DNA from: Alistipes sp. Zagget8
GTDB lineage: Bacteria; Bacteroidota; Bacteroidia; Bacteroidales; Rikenellaceae
Length of the DNA: 64,000 nucleotides
Assembly: GCA_001941065.1 (NCBI GenBank)
Contig: MSHJ01000005.1
Coordinates: 186,001-250,000, forward strand
Direction: 5' to 3'
A program made the translations under genes and the position numbers. Positions 1 through 9,177 of the stretch are shown here, one piece after another (within the stretch, counting starts at the first letter, position 1; each line of letters begins with the position of its first letter). Under the pieces are notes generated by a model that searched no databases, had not been told where the DNA came from, and saw nothing but the letters and a program-made list of their open reading frames with translations.

Positions 1-179
1 TTCACGACATTGAAGCCGTCGGAGACGACGACCCCTTCGATACCGCGTCCCCCGCACGCGACGTAACCTTTGACCGTGGCTCCCGGTTTGTCGGGGAGGG
101 GCGGCAGTCCGGCGCCCCGGACCGGTGCCGCAAAGAGCGCGGCAGCGGCCAGGAAGAGCAGGAATTTTCTGTTTTTCAT
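1..179 (-). CDS. Secreted metallophosphoesterase paralogue, N-terminal part only (cut by window edge)
   Basis: Only the first 59 codons are in the window. They encode a signal peptide (MKNRKFLLFLAAAALFAAP) and the start of a carboxypeptidase-regulatory-like beta-sandwich with the segment GYVACGGRGIEGVVVSDG. The same segment appears in the next gene as GYVRCDGQGIAGVAVSDG, so the two are adjacent paralogues on the same strand and probably one transcript. The start at 179 is chosen because the signal peptide begins there, 26 bases after the stop of the upstream gene at 206. The catalytic part lies outside the window, so the phosphoesterase call rests on the neighbour. Confidence 0.6.
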   Translation of the reverse strand, partial: MKNRKFLLFLAAAALFAAPVRGAGLPPLPDKPGATVKGYVACGGRGIEGVVVSDGFNVV

Positions 180-205
180 CATGTTAAAAGCAATATGGAT
201 TCGGA

Positions 206-1792
206 TTATTCGATCTTCGTGTCGATCACGTGCAGCAGCGATCCCCGCTGGTTGGTCACCGTGATGCGGATGGCTGCCGCGGGGTCCTCGGGAATGTATT
301 GCAGCCAGTGGTCGGCCGTGCGTACCGTCGCACACCACGAATACCGCTGCCATCCGATCAGCCCCTGGTTGCAGAAATCGCGGTGAATGGGGTCGTAACG
401 CGCCACGCGGGTCAGCCGGTTTGAGGTCTGCACGCCGTTCTCGTAGCAGGTGAAGGTCCAGTCGGGGCGCATCTCCCAGAGGTTGACCAGCACCGCAGGC
501 GAACCCCCGGCGGGGTCGGACGCCGTTCCGGGGGCGGCGGTCCCGGTGTTGGTCGTGACGCCCTTGTTGTAGATGCGGTAGCGTTCCGAGGCGTATTCGT
601 CGCCGAACGGCACGATGCGGTGGCTCATGGAGGTTCCGTTGACGGTGCAGGCCGAGAAGGCCGCCGGGGTTCCGTCGTTGCAGAGGAGTTTGTACCACCA
701 CGTTCCGCAGACGGCCGGAAGGATGTATTCCGAGGCCTTGTCGCTGATGCGGACCGAGTGGGCGTGGTGCCAGTGGCCGCTCATCACCGTCAGGTTGTAG
801 GCGTCGAAAAGCGCGTAGAACTCGTCGAAATTTTCAAGGGCTTTTTTGTAGGTGCCGTCCGTCTGGAGGCCGTTGACCGTGGGAACGTGCATCGCTGCGA
901 CCACGTCGCGCACGGAGGGGTCCATCGCTGCGAGGTCCTTGCGGAGCCACTCCATCTGGCGGTCGTCGATCCGCGTGTCGTAGGCGTTCGAACCTTTGTA
1001 GACCATATTGTCGAGCACGATGTAGTGGATGCTGCCCAGGTTGAACGAATAGTAGGTGGGGCCGAGCGCCGCTTTGTATTGCGCATCGGCCGTGTCGTCG
1101 GCGACCTTGTGGCAGTAGTCGTGGTTGCCGATGACGTGGAAGACCGGAAAGTCGATGTCCGCCATCGCCTCGATGTACTGCGGGAAGGAGTAGTTCTTCG
1201 AATACCAGTATTCCGAGTGGGTCATATCGCCCAGATTCAGTCCGTAGACGCGATACCCTGCGGGGGCTGCGGCGGCATGAGCGGCGAGTGCGGGGATGAA
1301 CCGGTCGCGGCACTGCTTGGCGTCGAGTTCGGCGACGACCGTTCCGCCGTCGTCGGGATAGCCCGGCTTGCGCCCCGAGATGTGCATGTCGGCCATGACC
1401 AGCAGCAGGTGGCGGGTGTTGTCCACGGCGGTCAGGTCGAAATCGAAACGCTGAACGCCCGGCGCGGCGGGGTCGATGGCCGCATAGAATGCCGGAAGGA
1501 TGCCGTCGCGGGAGGTCTCGTAGCCCGAAGGTATGGAGATACGCACGAAATCGGCCGACGCGAGGTCGCACGTGAAGGAATAATAGCCTGCGGCATCGGT
1601 TTTCACGACATTCGCGCCGTCGGAAACGGCGACGCCGGCAATGCCCTGCCCGTCGCAGCGGACATATCCGCAAACATTCCCGGCCCCGGAGGGCGGGGGA
1701 GCCGGTTCTCCGGAGGACGTGTCGGACGAACAGCCTGTGAAGGACATCGATGCGAGTGCCGCTGATAAAAGACAATTCAGGATTCGGTTCAT
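206..1792 (-). CDS. Calcineurin-like metallophosphoesterase lipoprotein
   Basis: The 528-residue product begins with a lipoprotein signal ending in SFTGC (Cys20), so the mature protein is a lipid-anchored envelope protein. Residues of about 40-120 form a carboxypeptidase-regulatory-like sandwich (GYVRCDGQGIAGVAVSDG). The metallophosphoesterase domain follows, with all its metal ligands visible in order: MADMHI (D-x-H), GLNLGDMTH, VIGNHDYCH, the AAMHVP histidine and SGHWHHAH. The last 120 residues match the extra C-terminal domain of this secreted family. Substrate is unknown; family members include phosphodiesterases and phosphatases. The start at 1792 is preferred over the GTG-type extension because it opens the signal peptide. 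A TACATTTG -7 element lies upstream on the minus strand. Confidence 0.85.
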   Translation of the reverse strand: MNRILNCLLSAALASMSFTGCSSDTSSGEPAPPPSGAGNVCGYVRCDGQGIAGVAVSDGANVVKTDAAGYYSFTCDLASADFVRISIPSGYETSRDGILPAFYAAIDPAAPGVQRFDFDLTAVDNTRHLLLVMADMHISGRKPGYPDDGGTVVAELDAKQCRDRFIPALAAHAAAAPAGYRVYGLNLGDMTHSEYWYSKNYSFPQYIEAMADIDFPVFHVIGNHDYCHKVADDTADAQYKAALGPTYYSFNLGSIHYIVLDNMVYKGSNAYDTRIDDRQMEWLRKDLAAMDPSVRDVVAAMHVPTVNGLQTDGTYKKALENFDEFYALFDAYNLTVMSGHWHHAHSVRISDKASEYILPAVCGTWWYKLLCNDGTPAAFSACTVNGTSMSHRIVPFGDEYASERYRIYNKGVTTNTGTAAPGTASDPAGGSPAVLVNLWEMRPDWTFTCYENGVQTSNRLTRVARYDPIHRDFCNQGLIGWQRYSWCATVRTADHWLQYIPEDPAAAIRITVTNQRGSLLHVIDTKIE

Positions 1793-2051
1793 GGAAGGTT
1801 GGATTTGCGTGTTGCCGCCTGGCAACGGTTAGTCGGTACGGCAAATGTACCCATAAATAGATAGCCCCCGCAGGAGGATGGGGAAAATCAAACCCGTGGA
1901 AAATTCAATGCGTTGATTGTCTGCGTATTGTTGAGAATCAGGACTTGTTTTATCAAACTTTATGACCGCATTTTAACGCCCGAAAAGCCTCTTCGGCCGT
2001 GATTTGATTCCGAATTTTAGTATCTTGTCTGACCGAAACACGCTATTTGCC
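1793..2051. promoter_or_regulatory. Divergent intergenic region with leftward -7 element and leader hairpin
   Basis: These 259 bases separate two divergent genes. On the minus strand TACATTTG (1842-1849) matches the Bacteroidetes -7 consensus TAnnTTTG and would drive the phosphoesterase gene; no clear -33 partner is visible. The leader contains a perfect 6-bp hairpin, GTTGCC-GCCT-GGCAAC (1811-1826), near the inferred 5' end. No convincing rightward promoter was found: TATCTTGT at 2021-2028 is the best candidate and lacks a spaced TTTG. Confidence 0.4.
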
Positions 2052-3719
2052 ATGAACCGAAACCTCTGCTGCCTGCTGCTTGCCGCCGTATTCCTTACGA
2101 CGGGATGCCGGGACGAACTCGATCACGAGCTCGACAGGACGATCCGCGAGCTGAACGATGTCATACGCAACGAAGCGGTCTATGTGGAACGCCGCCACCG
2201 CGTCATTCGCAAATACCTCGACATTGCGGACACGACCCGCAGCAAACGGACCCGGGCCTGGGCCTACACCACGCTGGCGGGTCATTACAGCCATTTCCAG
2301 CTCGACTCGTCGGCCTACTATTGTATGATGGCCCGTGCGTTGGCCGAGGAATTGGGTGACGTAAGGCTTATCAACGACGCCAAGGTCCGCACGGCCATCG
2401 TGCTGATCGGCAACGTCGAACTCGCGGAGGCCAACCGCATACTGCGGAGCGTCGACACGACGGACAGCCGGAAGGTCGACCTGACGCTCTACTACCGCAC
2501 GCGGGCCACGGTGTTCCGCGAGTCGAAACGGTTCAGCGTCTTTCCCGAGGTGCAGAGCCGCTATGACGATTCGCTCAAATACTACCTGAAAGCCTACCTC
2601 AACCGCGCTTCGGGACCGCGCATCGCCTACCAGAAAAAGAATTTCGAGGCCGAGCTGCTGCGCCTCGAAGGACGCAACCGGGAAGCCCTGGAAAAATTGG
2701 AAGGGCTTATAAGGGACGACATTGACAGCCTCGACATCTTCCAGAAAGGCAATATCACCTACCAGATCGCCCGCAACTACACTGACATGGGCGACAACCG
2801 GCGGGGTATGCTGTGGGCGGCCCGGGCCTCGATCTACGAGCTCACGGCCTCGACGCGGGCCCACATGTCGCTCTACCGGCTGGCGCAGATACTCTACGAG
2901 ACCGGGGAGATCCGGCTGGCGAACGCCTATATCAAACGCACGCTGAACGACCTGACAATCAGTAACTACCGCCTGCGTATCGGCCAGTATGCCGAAGCGC
3001 TGGGCATGATCACCCGCTCGTTCGACAAGTCGATGCACAGCAAACTGCTGCTGACGCTCTTCACGGCCATATCGCTTTCGGTGCTGCTGATCGTCATTCT
3101 CTGGCAGGCGATCCACACCCTGCGGCGCAAGCGTGAAATCGAACGCCTCAAAGACAGTTACCTCGAAATCAACCGCCAGCTGACCGACATCAACCAGCAG
3201 CTCAATGCCACCAACAATGCGCTGGTGCGGACCAACGATCAGCTCAACGACGCCAACAAGATCAAATCGGAGTATGTGAGCCAGTATATGCAGCTTTGCA
3301 GCTCCTACATCCAGCGCCTCGATACCTACCGCATGGGGATCATCAAACTGCTCAAAACCGAGAATGCCGAACAGACGCTCGTCACGCTGCGCTCGCAGGA
3401 GCTGATCCAGACCGAGCACCGCAATTTCCTGCGGCTCTTCGACGAGACCTTCCTCGGGCTGTTCCCCGACTTTATCGAACAGGTGCGCGGGCTGCTTCTC
3501 GACCCCGAGCGTTTCATGCCCAAACGGAGCCGCCAGCTCTCGACCGAGCTGCGTTACCTGGCGCTGGTCCGGCTGGGCGTCTCGGATTCGGCGCAAATCG
3601 CCCTGTTCCTCAACAGCACCATTTCGACGATCTACACCTACCAGGCGCGGCTGCGCAACGACCGGATCGACAAGACCTCGGACATCGAGGAACAAATCCA
3701 GCGTATCTATACCTCATAG
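2052..3719 (+). CDS. DUF6377-type membrane regulator with TPR-like sensor half
   Basis: The 555-residue protein starts with a lipoprotein-like signal (LLLAAVFLTTGC). Residues 25-330 are helical and TPR-like. One transmembrane helix follows (LLLTLFTAISLSVLLIVILW, about 337-357), then a coiled coil and a C-terminal domain ending in a LuxR-like helix-turn-helix (SDSAQIALFLNSTISTIYTY). This layout puts the sensor outside and the DNA-binding part in the cytoplasm. It fits the Bacteroidetes family I recall as DUF6377. A paralogue with the same order lies at 35064-36725 beside a glycan locus, so control of the neighbouring polysaccharide lyases is a reasonable inference. The start at 2052 opens the signal; the longer form adds 16 unlikely residues. 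Confidence 0.75.
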   Translation: MNRNLCCLLLAAVFLTTGCRDELDHELDRTIRELNDVIRNEAVYVERRHRVIRKYLDIADTTRSKRTRAWAYTTLAGHYSHFQLDSSAYYCMMARALAEELGDVRLINDAKVRTAIVLIGNVELAEANRILRSVDTTDSRKVDLTLYYRTRATVFRESKRFSVFPEVQSRYDDSLKYYLKAYLNRASGPRIAYQKKNFEAELLRLEGRNREALEKLEGLIRDDIDSLDIFQKGNITYQIARNYTDMGDNRRGMLWAARASIYELTASTRAHMSLYRLAQILYETGEIRLANAYIKRTLNDLTISNYRLRIGQYAEALGMITRSFDKSMHSKLLLTLFTAISLSVLLIVILWQAIHTLRRKREIERLKDSYLEINRQLTDINQQLNATNNALVRTNDQLNDANKIKSEYVSQYMQLCSSYIQRLDTYRMGIIKLLKTENAEQTLVTLRSQELIQTEHRNFLRLFDETFLGLFPDFIEQVRGLLLDPERFMPKRSRQLSTELRYLALVRLGVSDSAQIALFLNSTISTIYTYQARLRNDRIDKTSDIEEQIQRIYTS

Positions 3720-3754
3720 AGCACCGTTCGTGTCGCCGCCGGGTGTACGAACGA

Positions 3755-3790
3755 GCAGAGGCGGGACCGAAATCCCGCCTCTGCCGTTGT
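3755..3790. terminator. Bidirectional hairpin between convergent genes
   Basis: A perfect 12-bp stem (GCAGAGGCGGGA / TCCCGCCTCTGC, 6-base loop) lies between the DUF6377 gene and the convergent PL13 gene. The T-run is poor (GTTGTTTTCG), so termination efficiency is uncertain. Confidence 0.6.
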
Positions 3791-3802
3791 TTTCGCCCCG
3801 GA

Positions 3803-4948
3803 TCAGCGCTGCCGCTGGGCGTATCCCGCGAGGTTGTAGCTCACGGGCTCCGTGCTGTCGCCCACGCGGTAGATGCCGAATTTGAAATAGTAGCCGTCCT
3901 CGTCGTTGCGGCCGATGAGGATTTGCTCGTTATCGACCAGGTGGTTTGTCCGGCTGTCGTGGGCCATCCATACGTCGAGGCGTCCCGGACGCACGATCGT
4001 CTCGGCCTCGCCGCCGTACTGCGTCCAGTCGATCTCCACGGTGAAAGTCACCCAGCGGTCCTTCGGGAACTCGCTGAAGGGCATCCGTGCGGCGATTGTC
4101 GAGGCTTTGAACTCCGAGGTGACGGGAACCATCACCTTGGCTTTGGCCGCATTGGCGTTGCAGCGGTCGGTCTTGTCGGTGAACCAGCGGCGGTCGGAGT
4201 TGGCCTTGATGTAGAAATACCCGTTCGAGAACCCGAACGCCAGCGGGGGATAGCCGCCCTGCTCGACCTTCCAGCCCGTCGGTTTGCCGGCTTTCCACAC
4301 CGTGTTGCCCTTCTTGTCGACGGTTTCCACACGCTCGTAAGCCGTGTCTTTCTTGATGATGACGGTGTCCTGCATGGCGAGGAATTCCTCGTCCGGAAGT
4401 TTCATCACGCGGCCGTCGGGCGCCGTCACCAGCGTCCGGTCGGGCATGCCGTGCCACTGGGCGAAGATCGTCGACACCTCGGGACTCAACTCCGAGGGAA
4501 TCCAGACCGCGAACGTGTAACTCCACGACGTGCCCTGCGGGCAGATGCCCTTGCCGTGGTGGTAGACGGTCTTCATCCGCTGGGCGTCGGAATAGGCTTT
4601 GTCCGGAAGGCCCGCGAAATCGGCCGCCGTGGCATAGCACCAGGCGAGCTCCGAACGACCTTTGGTCTCGCCCGGGGCGTAGCCTTCGAGCGTGTTGTCG
4701 TCGCGTCCGAGGGTGAAGCGGTAGGAGGGCTTGCCTCCGTACATCCGGGTGTAATCGTGCCCTAACGCCTCGTCTTTGCGGATGCCTACGGCGACCCACT
4801 CGTTGTCGATCACCTGGCTCATCCGGGCCGAGTCGGCCTGAATGTTCACCCGCTCGGGCAGCGCTGTAAACCCGTTCGGGACCTCTTTTTCCTGTGCGAC
4901 GTCCGGCGTGCAGGCCAGCAGCAGCAGGACGGGATACATGATTGTCAT
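3803..4948 (-). CDS. Heparin lyase I family lipoprotein (polysaccharide lyase PL13)
   Basis: The 381-residue product matches the length of heparinase I (about 380). It has a lipobox in its first 13 residues (LLLLAC, Cys13), so it should be anchored at the envelope. The conserved central segment AQWHGMPDRTL carries the histidine expected as the catalytic base, and the C-terminal YYFKFGIYR carries the tyrosine region. PL13 enzymes cut heparin by beta-elimination, preferring highly sulfated 2-O-sulfated iduronate sites. It is the last gene of the leftward operon after two PL12 genes. The start at 4948 lies 7 bases after the upstream stop; a start at 4969 would overlap that gene and push the signal inward. 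Confidence 0.85.
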   Translation of the reverse strand: MTIMYPVLLLLACTPDVAQEKEVPNGFTALPERVNIQADSARMSQVIDNEWVAVGIRKDEALGHDYTRMYGGKPSYRFTLGRDDNTLEGYAPGETKGRSELAWCYATAADFAGLPDKAYSDAQRMKTVYHHGKGICPQGTSWSYTFAVWIPSELSPEVSTIFAQWHGMPDRTLVTAPDGRVMKLPDEEFLAMQDTVIIKKDTAYERVETVDKKGNTVWKAGKPTGWKVEQGGYPPLAFGFSNGYFYIKANSDRRWFTDKTDRCNANAAKAKVMVPVTSEFKASTIAARMPFSEFPKDRWVTFTVEIDWTQYGGEAETIVRPGRLDVWMAHDSRTNHLVDNEQILIGRNDEDGYYFKFGIYRVGDSTEPVSYNLAGYAQRQR

Positions 4949-4955
4949 CGGAGCT

Positions 4956-6959
4956 TTATTTGAGGTCATACCCTAAGTCGTACGTTTTGGCGCCCACGTG
5001 CACCGCGAAGCGGAACGTGTCGCCCACGGGGGCTTTTTGCGGAACGATGGCTATCGAACCCTGGAAAGGCGCCTCGTCGGGGGCTATTACCGTGATGAAC
5101 AGCAGTTCGCCGCCGGCGGTCTTCTGCGCCTCGACGGCGTAGGCCGGACGCTCCTCCTTCTTGCGGTAGGCGGTCGAAACCCATCCTTCCTCCTCGCGGA
5201 TCTGCACGGGGACCGTCGCCGAGGTCTTGATGCGGATGTTGTTGCCGTCGTCGAACAGCGTGCGCACGGTGCCGTCCTTGGCGTATTCGATCCGGCCCGG
5301 GCAGAGGTTGAAATGCACCCCGACATTCCCGGCGGCCGAGCCCGACACCTGGTCGGCGATCACCAGCAGGCCCTCTCCGGTGAAGAACATCGCCCGGCGG
5401 TGGGTGAGGCCCTCGTAGGAGGGGTTCTCCGTCACGAGCGTCGTCAGCGCAGGCGTCGCGTCCCACAGCAGGAGTTTCGAATCGGTCTTTTCGAGGTCGC
5501 GGTCGTCGAGCGTCACGGTGTTGTGCACGCGGGTCTGGCGGAACCAGTTGCGCTGGGCCAGCACGGCGCTGTCGCCGCCGTAGACGTAGCTGCCCGAATC
5601 GGGGAAGAAGTTGCGCCCTTTGCGCCAGTAGTCGAACGTGCCGTTGTCGGGCTGGTTGTGCCAGAATGCCGGGGGACCGGCCTTCACGACCGTCACGGTG
5701 GCGTCCTTGTCCCATCCCGTGCGCAGGACATAGAATCCCGATGCCGGGAACTGCTGTGAGGTGTAGTCGGGAAGGGCGCCCTTGCGGCCCTCCGTGGCGA
5801 ACCATTGCAGCTGTTTGTCGCCGGGGAACACCTGGCTCCAGCTGCGGAACTGCCGCTGGAGGGAGCTTTTGTCGTGGCTCTTGGTGTCGCCGAACATCGG
5901 GTTGGAGTAGTCGGGGTAGAGCAGGTTCCACGTCACGGCGGTCATCTTCCCGACCGTCTCGATGTAGCTTGCGGGGAATTCGCCCTCATAGCCGTTGGCT
6001 GAGGCCATGCCGAGGGCCTTGAGGAAGATGTCGATGGCGGCGATGTGGTATCCGAAATCCAGCTCGAACTGCATCCCGTCGGGATAGACCTGTACGCCGA
6101 TCTCGCGGTTGAGGATTTCGATGCCGCTGCGGCGCCACTCGGGGGCTTCGCGGAACTCCGGGAAATAGATGCCCGCGAAGAGCATCCGCTGGGCTTCGAA
6201 CAGCAGGTGGTTGCCCTGCTTGGAGTAGTTGTGCAGGATGTGGTCGGCGTGCTGGCGGTAGGTGCGCAGGTAGAGGTTGAGGAACTGGGGCGTGAAGCGC
6301 GGCGAACGGATCGTCAGCGCGAACTCCGTCAGCAGGTCCTGCAAACGGCGTCCGGCCTCCATCGGACGCCATGCGAAGCGGTAATTCTCTCGCTCGGCGG
6401 CGATCTCGGCCTCCGAAGCTCCCGCGGCCTTCAGCCATTCGACGCCGTCCAGCGGGTTTTTCTTCACCCAGTCAGTGTATTGGTCCATCCATGCGTCGAT
6501 GTATTTCGCATCGCCCGTGGTGTAGTAACACTTGGCCAGCGGGATGAACCAGTAGTGGCGGTGCAGCTGCCAGCGCAGTTCGTTGTCCTTCACGGGCCAG
6601 TAACGCCAATCGATGTCATCGCCGTAGAAATACGAGGGCTGATAGCCCTTGTGGGCGTAGAATTTGTGCTCCAGGGCTTCGTCGGCCTGTTTCTGCTCGA
6701 GCTTGTTCACCTTGACATTTTCGAGGTCGAGACCGAAGAGTTCGACGGGCTTGCGCGTGCGGAAATATTTCAGCAGCTCCTTGTCCGCCGCGGCGACATT
6801 GCCTTTGGCGACGGCTTTCTTCACCGTCTCCATCCCCGGACGGTCGAGGTCCAGCAGGTCGTAGAGCGATTTTTCGTCGCCGAGGGCCGGGGTGGTTTCG
6901 GCGGCCGCTGCCGCGCCGATAGTCAGCACGGCGCAGAGGGTCATCAGGATTCGTTTCAT
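4956..6959 (-). CDS. Heparinase III family lyase (PL12), intact
   Basis: The 667-residue product has a signal peptide (MKRILMTLCAVLTIGAAAAA) and then the alpha/alpha-toroid of heparinase II/III enzymes, with the shared block YQPSYFYGDDIDWRYWPVKD near residues 110-130. The C-terminal antiparallel beta-sandwich starts around residue 400 and includes FWHNQPDNGTFDYW (His434). Length fits heparinase III (about 660). These enzymes act on low-sulfated heparan sulfate by beta-elimination. The gene follows its disrupted paralogue by 5 bases and precedes PL13 by 7, so all three share a transcript. The start at 6959 is fixed by the signal peptide; the open frame runs further up but overlaps the other lyase. 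Confidence 0.88.
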   Translation of the reverse strand: MKRILMTLCAVLTIGAAAAAETTPALGDEKSLYDLLDLDRPGMETVKKAVAKGNVAAADKELLKYFRTRKPVELFGLDLENVKVNKLEQKQADEALEHKFYAHKGYQPSYFYGDDIDWRYWPVKDNELRWQLHRHYWFIPLAKCYYTTGDAKYIDAWMDQYTDWVKKNPLDGVEWLKAAGASEAEIAAERENYRFAWRPMEAGRRLQDLLTEFALTIRSPRFTPQFLNLYLRTYRQHADHILHNYSKQGNHLLFEAQRMLFAGIYFPEFREAPEWRRSGIEILNREIGVQVYPDGMQFELDFGYHIAAIDIFLKALGMASANGYEGEFPASYIETVGKMTAVTWNLLYPDYSNPMFGDTKSHDKSSLQRQFRSWSQVFPGDKQLQWFATEGRKGALPDYTSQQFPASGFYVLRTGWDKDATVTVVKAGPPAFWHNQPDNGTFDYWRKGRNFFPDSGSYVYGGDSAVLAQRNWFRQTRVHNTVTLDDRDLEKTDSKLLLWDATPALTTLVTENPSYEGLTHRRAMFFTGEGLLVIADQVSGSAAGNVGVHFNLCPGRIEYAKDGTVRTLFDDGNNIRIKTSATVPVQIREEEGWVSTAYRKKEERPAYAVEAQKTAGGELLFITVIAPDEAPFQGSIAIVPQKAPVGDTFRFAVHVGAKTYDLGYDLK

Positions 6960-6964
6960 GGCAG

Positions 6965-8902
6965 TTATTTTAGGTTGTATTTTGTTCCGTTGATTTTGAC
7001 TTGCAGCCGGTTCCCGCGCCAGACGGCCTCGACGCGCTGCGCCGCGGCATCCTCCGCCGGAAGCAGCACCGTCACCAGCCGCACGGGCTTCCCGGCCCGC
7101 TTCCGCACCGTGAAGGCATAGGCCGGACGTTCCGTGCGCTGACGGTAGGTGCGCGACACCCAGCCTTCGCGGCGTTCCATCCGCTCCGCGCCGAAAACTT
7201 TCAGCAGCAGGTTGTTGCCGTCGTCGAAGCGGGTCGCCACGCTGTTTGCCGCAATGTCCTCCGCCGGGTCGCATTCCAGAAGGTTGTAGTGCAGGCCGAC
7301 CTCTCCTCTGGCCGTTCCGGACGCCTCGTCGGCGATGACGAAGAACCGCCGGTCGACGAACCACACCGTGCGGCGGTGGGTGAGGCCCTCGTAGGAGGGA
7401 TTTCCGACCGCCACGATGTCCGTCGCGCCGTCCGTCTCCCAGCGCAGGCATTTCGAATCGGTGTGTGCGAGGTTTTCATCGTCGAGCGTCAGGGTGTTAT
7501 GCACCTGCGTCTGGCGGAACCAGTTGCGCTGGTCGGTCACCTCCTTGTCGCCCGCATAGACGTAACTGCCCGAGTCGGGGAAGAAATTGCGGCCCCGGTG
7601 CCAGAGTTCGAACGTGCCGTTGTCGGGCTAGCAGTGCCAGAATCCCTGCGGCCCGGCCTTGAGGACCATCACCGTGGCGTCGGCGTCCCAGCCGCTGCGC
7701 AGAACATAGAATCCCGAGGTGCGCAGCGCCCGCGAAAGGTGCTCCGGGGCGGTTCCCTCGCGGCCTTCGGTCGCCATCCGCCGGATCGCGGCGTTGGCGG
7801 GGAAGACCTCGGCCCATGCGCGGTAATAGGGCATCAGCTCCTCCTTCTCCCGGAACCGGTTGTCGCTGAACAGCGGCGTCGTGTAGTCCGGGAACGAGCA
7901 GTCGATATAGGCGTCTATCATCCGTTCGACCGTGGCGAGGTACGCGGCCGGGAATTCGCCCCGGTGGCCGTTGGCGTCCATCATTTGCAGGGCCTTGAAG
8001 AAGATGTCGATCGATTCGTGGTGGTAGTGCAGGTCCAGTTCGTACTGCATGCCGTCGTCGTAGACCTGCTCGCCGATCTCGCGGTTGAGTATCCCGACGC
8101 CCGTCGCCCGCCAGCGGGCCGCGTCGCGGAATTCGGGGAAGAAGACCCCCGCGAAGATAAGCCGCTGGGCCTGGAACAGCAGGTGGTTGCCCTTGGCCGA
8201 GAAATGGCGCGTGATGTGCTCTGCGTGACGGTGGTAGTTGTCCAGAAAATGCAGCAGGAAATCCCCGCTGAACGCCTCGGCGGGCAGGAAATAGAGAAAC
8301 TGGTGAATCTGGAACTCCAGCCGGTCGCTCACCTCCAGGGGCCGCCATGCGAAATAGACGTTCTCGGCCTGCGTCCAGTTCGTGGCCTTCGCTTCGTCAT
8401 ACGCCGTGAGGGGGTTCTTGCGCATCCAGTCGAGGTATTCGGCGCACCATTCCGCGGCGTAACGCTCGTCGCCCGAGAGGCGGTAGGCCTTGCCCATCGG
8501 CACCCACCATTTCATGCGGTGGAGCTGCCAGCGCAGTTCGTTGTCCTTCACGGGCCAGTACTCCCAGTCGATGTCGTCGCCATAGAAATAGGAGGGCTGG
8601 TAGCCTTTGTGGACGAAGAAGCGGTGGTGCATCGCCTCGTCGGCCCAGCGTTGTTCGTCGGGGGTGATCGTGATGTCGGCGAGGTCCATTTCCGGACAGA
8701 CGACGCCCGTGCGGCAGCGGTAGTAGTCGAGCAGGGCTTCGGCGGCGGCCGTGTCGTCGCCCGCGGCGTGCAGTGCGGCGACGCGCTCCAGTCCGGGACG
8801 CGCGAGGTCCAGCAGCGCGAAGACCGTGGTGTCGGTCTGCGCCCGCAGCAGGGAGGGCCCGGCGGCGAGCAGAAGCGCGATAAGCAGTTTTACAGGTTTC
8901 AT
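6965..8902 (-). pseudogene. Second heparinase III family lyase (PL12) interrupted by one amber codon
   Basis: The frame is continuous from 8902 to 6965 except for a single TAG at 7628-7630 (codon 425). Before it lie a signal peptide (MKPVKLLIALLLAAGPSLLRA) and the PL12 toroid, including YQPSYFYGDDIDWEYWPVKD. After it the same frame goes on for 220 codons with the normal beta-sandwich (PDNGTFELWHRGRNFFPDSG, RNWFRQTQVHNTLTLDD, NPSYEGLTHRR). The paralogue reads His-Asn-Gln-Pro-Asp-Asn-Gly here; this gene reads His-Cys-stop-Pro-Asp-Asn-Gly. A single C-to-T change (CAG to TAG) explains it. Restored length is 645 residues. If the stop is real, the product loses the whole C-terminal domain. It is the first gene of the leftward lyase operon. 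Confidence 0.85.
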
Positions 8903-8907
8903 CGTTG

Positions 8908-8915
8908 CAAAGGTA
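8908..8915 (-). promoter_or_regulatory. -7 element of the leftward lyase operon
   Basis: TACCTTTG on the minus strand matches TAnnTTTG and sits 6 bases before the start codon at 8902. No well-spaced -33 TTTG was found, and the implied leader is extremely short, so this is tentative. Confidence 0.4.
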
Positions 8916-9148
8916 CGACAAAGCGCGGGGACCTTTTATTAATAATGACCAATCCTTTCCGGAATTTCTGCAAAGGGGTTTCAGTTTTGTGCAGTCCGAT
9001 GCCGGATTTGTCGAATGGCGGCTTGCGAAGGGCCTTCCGGCGGAGCTTTAGGACAAATTTGGGGTCCGATTCTACAAAATCGAAAGGCTTTTGCACACGA
9101 TTTGCGTTTTTGGGGACAATCTCCGGGGCTTTCGCTGCAGGTTTGTGG

Positions 9149-9156
9149 TAATTTTG
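9149..9156 (+). promoter_or_regulatory. -7 element of the rightward sulfatase operon
   Basis: TAATTTTG matches TAnnTTTG and lies 21 bases before the first sulfatase start. The preceding 230 bases (8916-9148) contain no gene that I can support and no clear -33 box. Confidence 0.45.
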
Positions 9157-9177
9157 TATGACCGAAAAACTACACCT

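Noticed and set aside
620..1765. Long plus-strand ORF of 381 codons opposite the metallophosphoesterase
   Set aside because: It is the antisense shadow of a gene with all catalytic motifs; its composition is Val/Arg-rich with no recognisable domain.
7628..7630. Amber codon as programmed pyrrolysine or recoding signal
   Set aside because: The paralogue has a plain Gln here and no recoding element is visible nearby; a point mutation or error is simpler.
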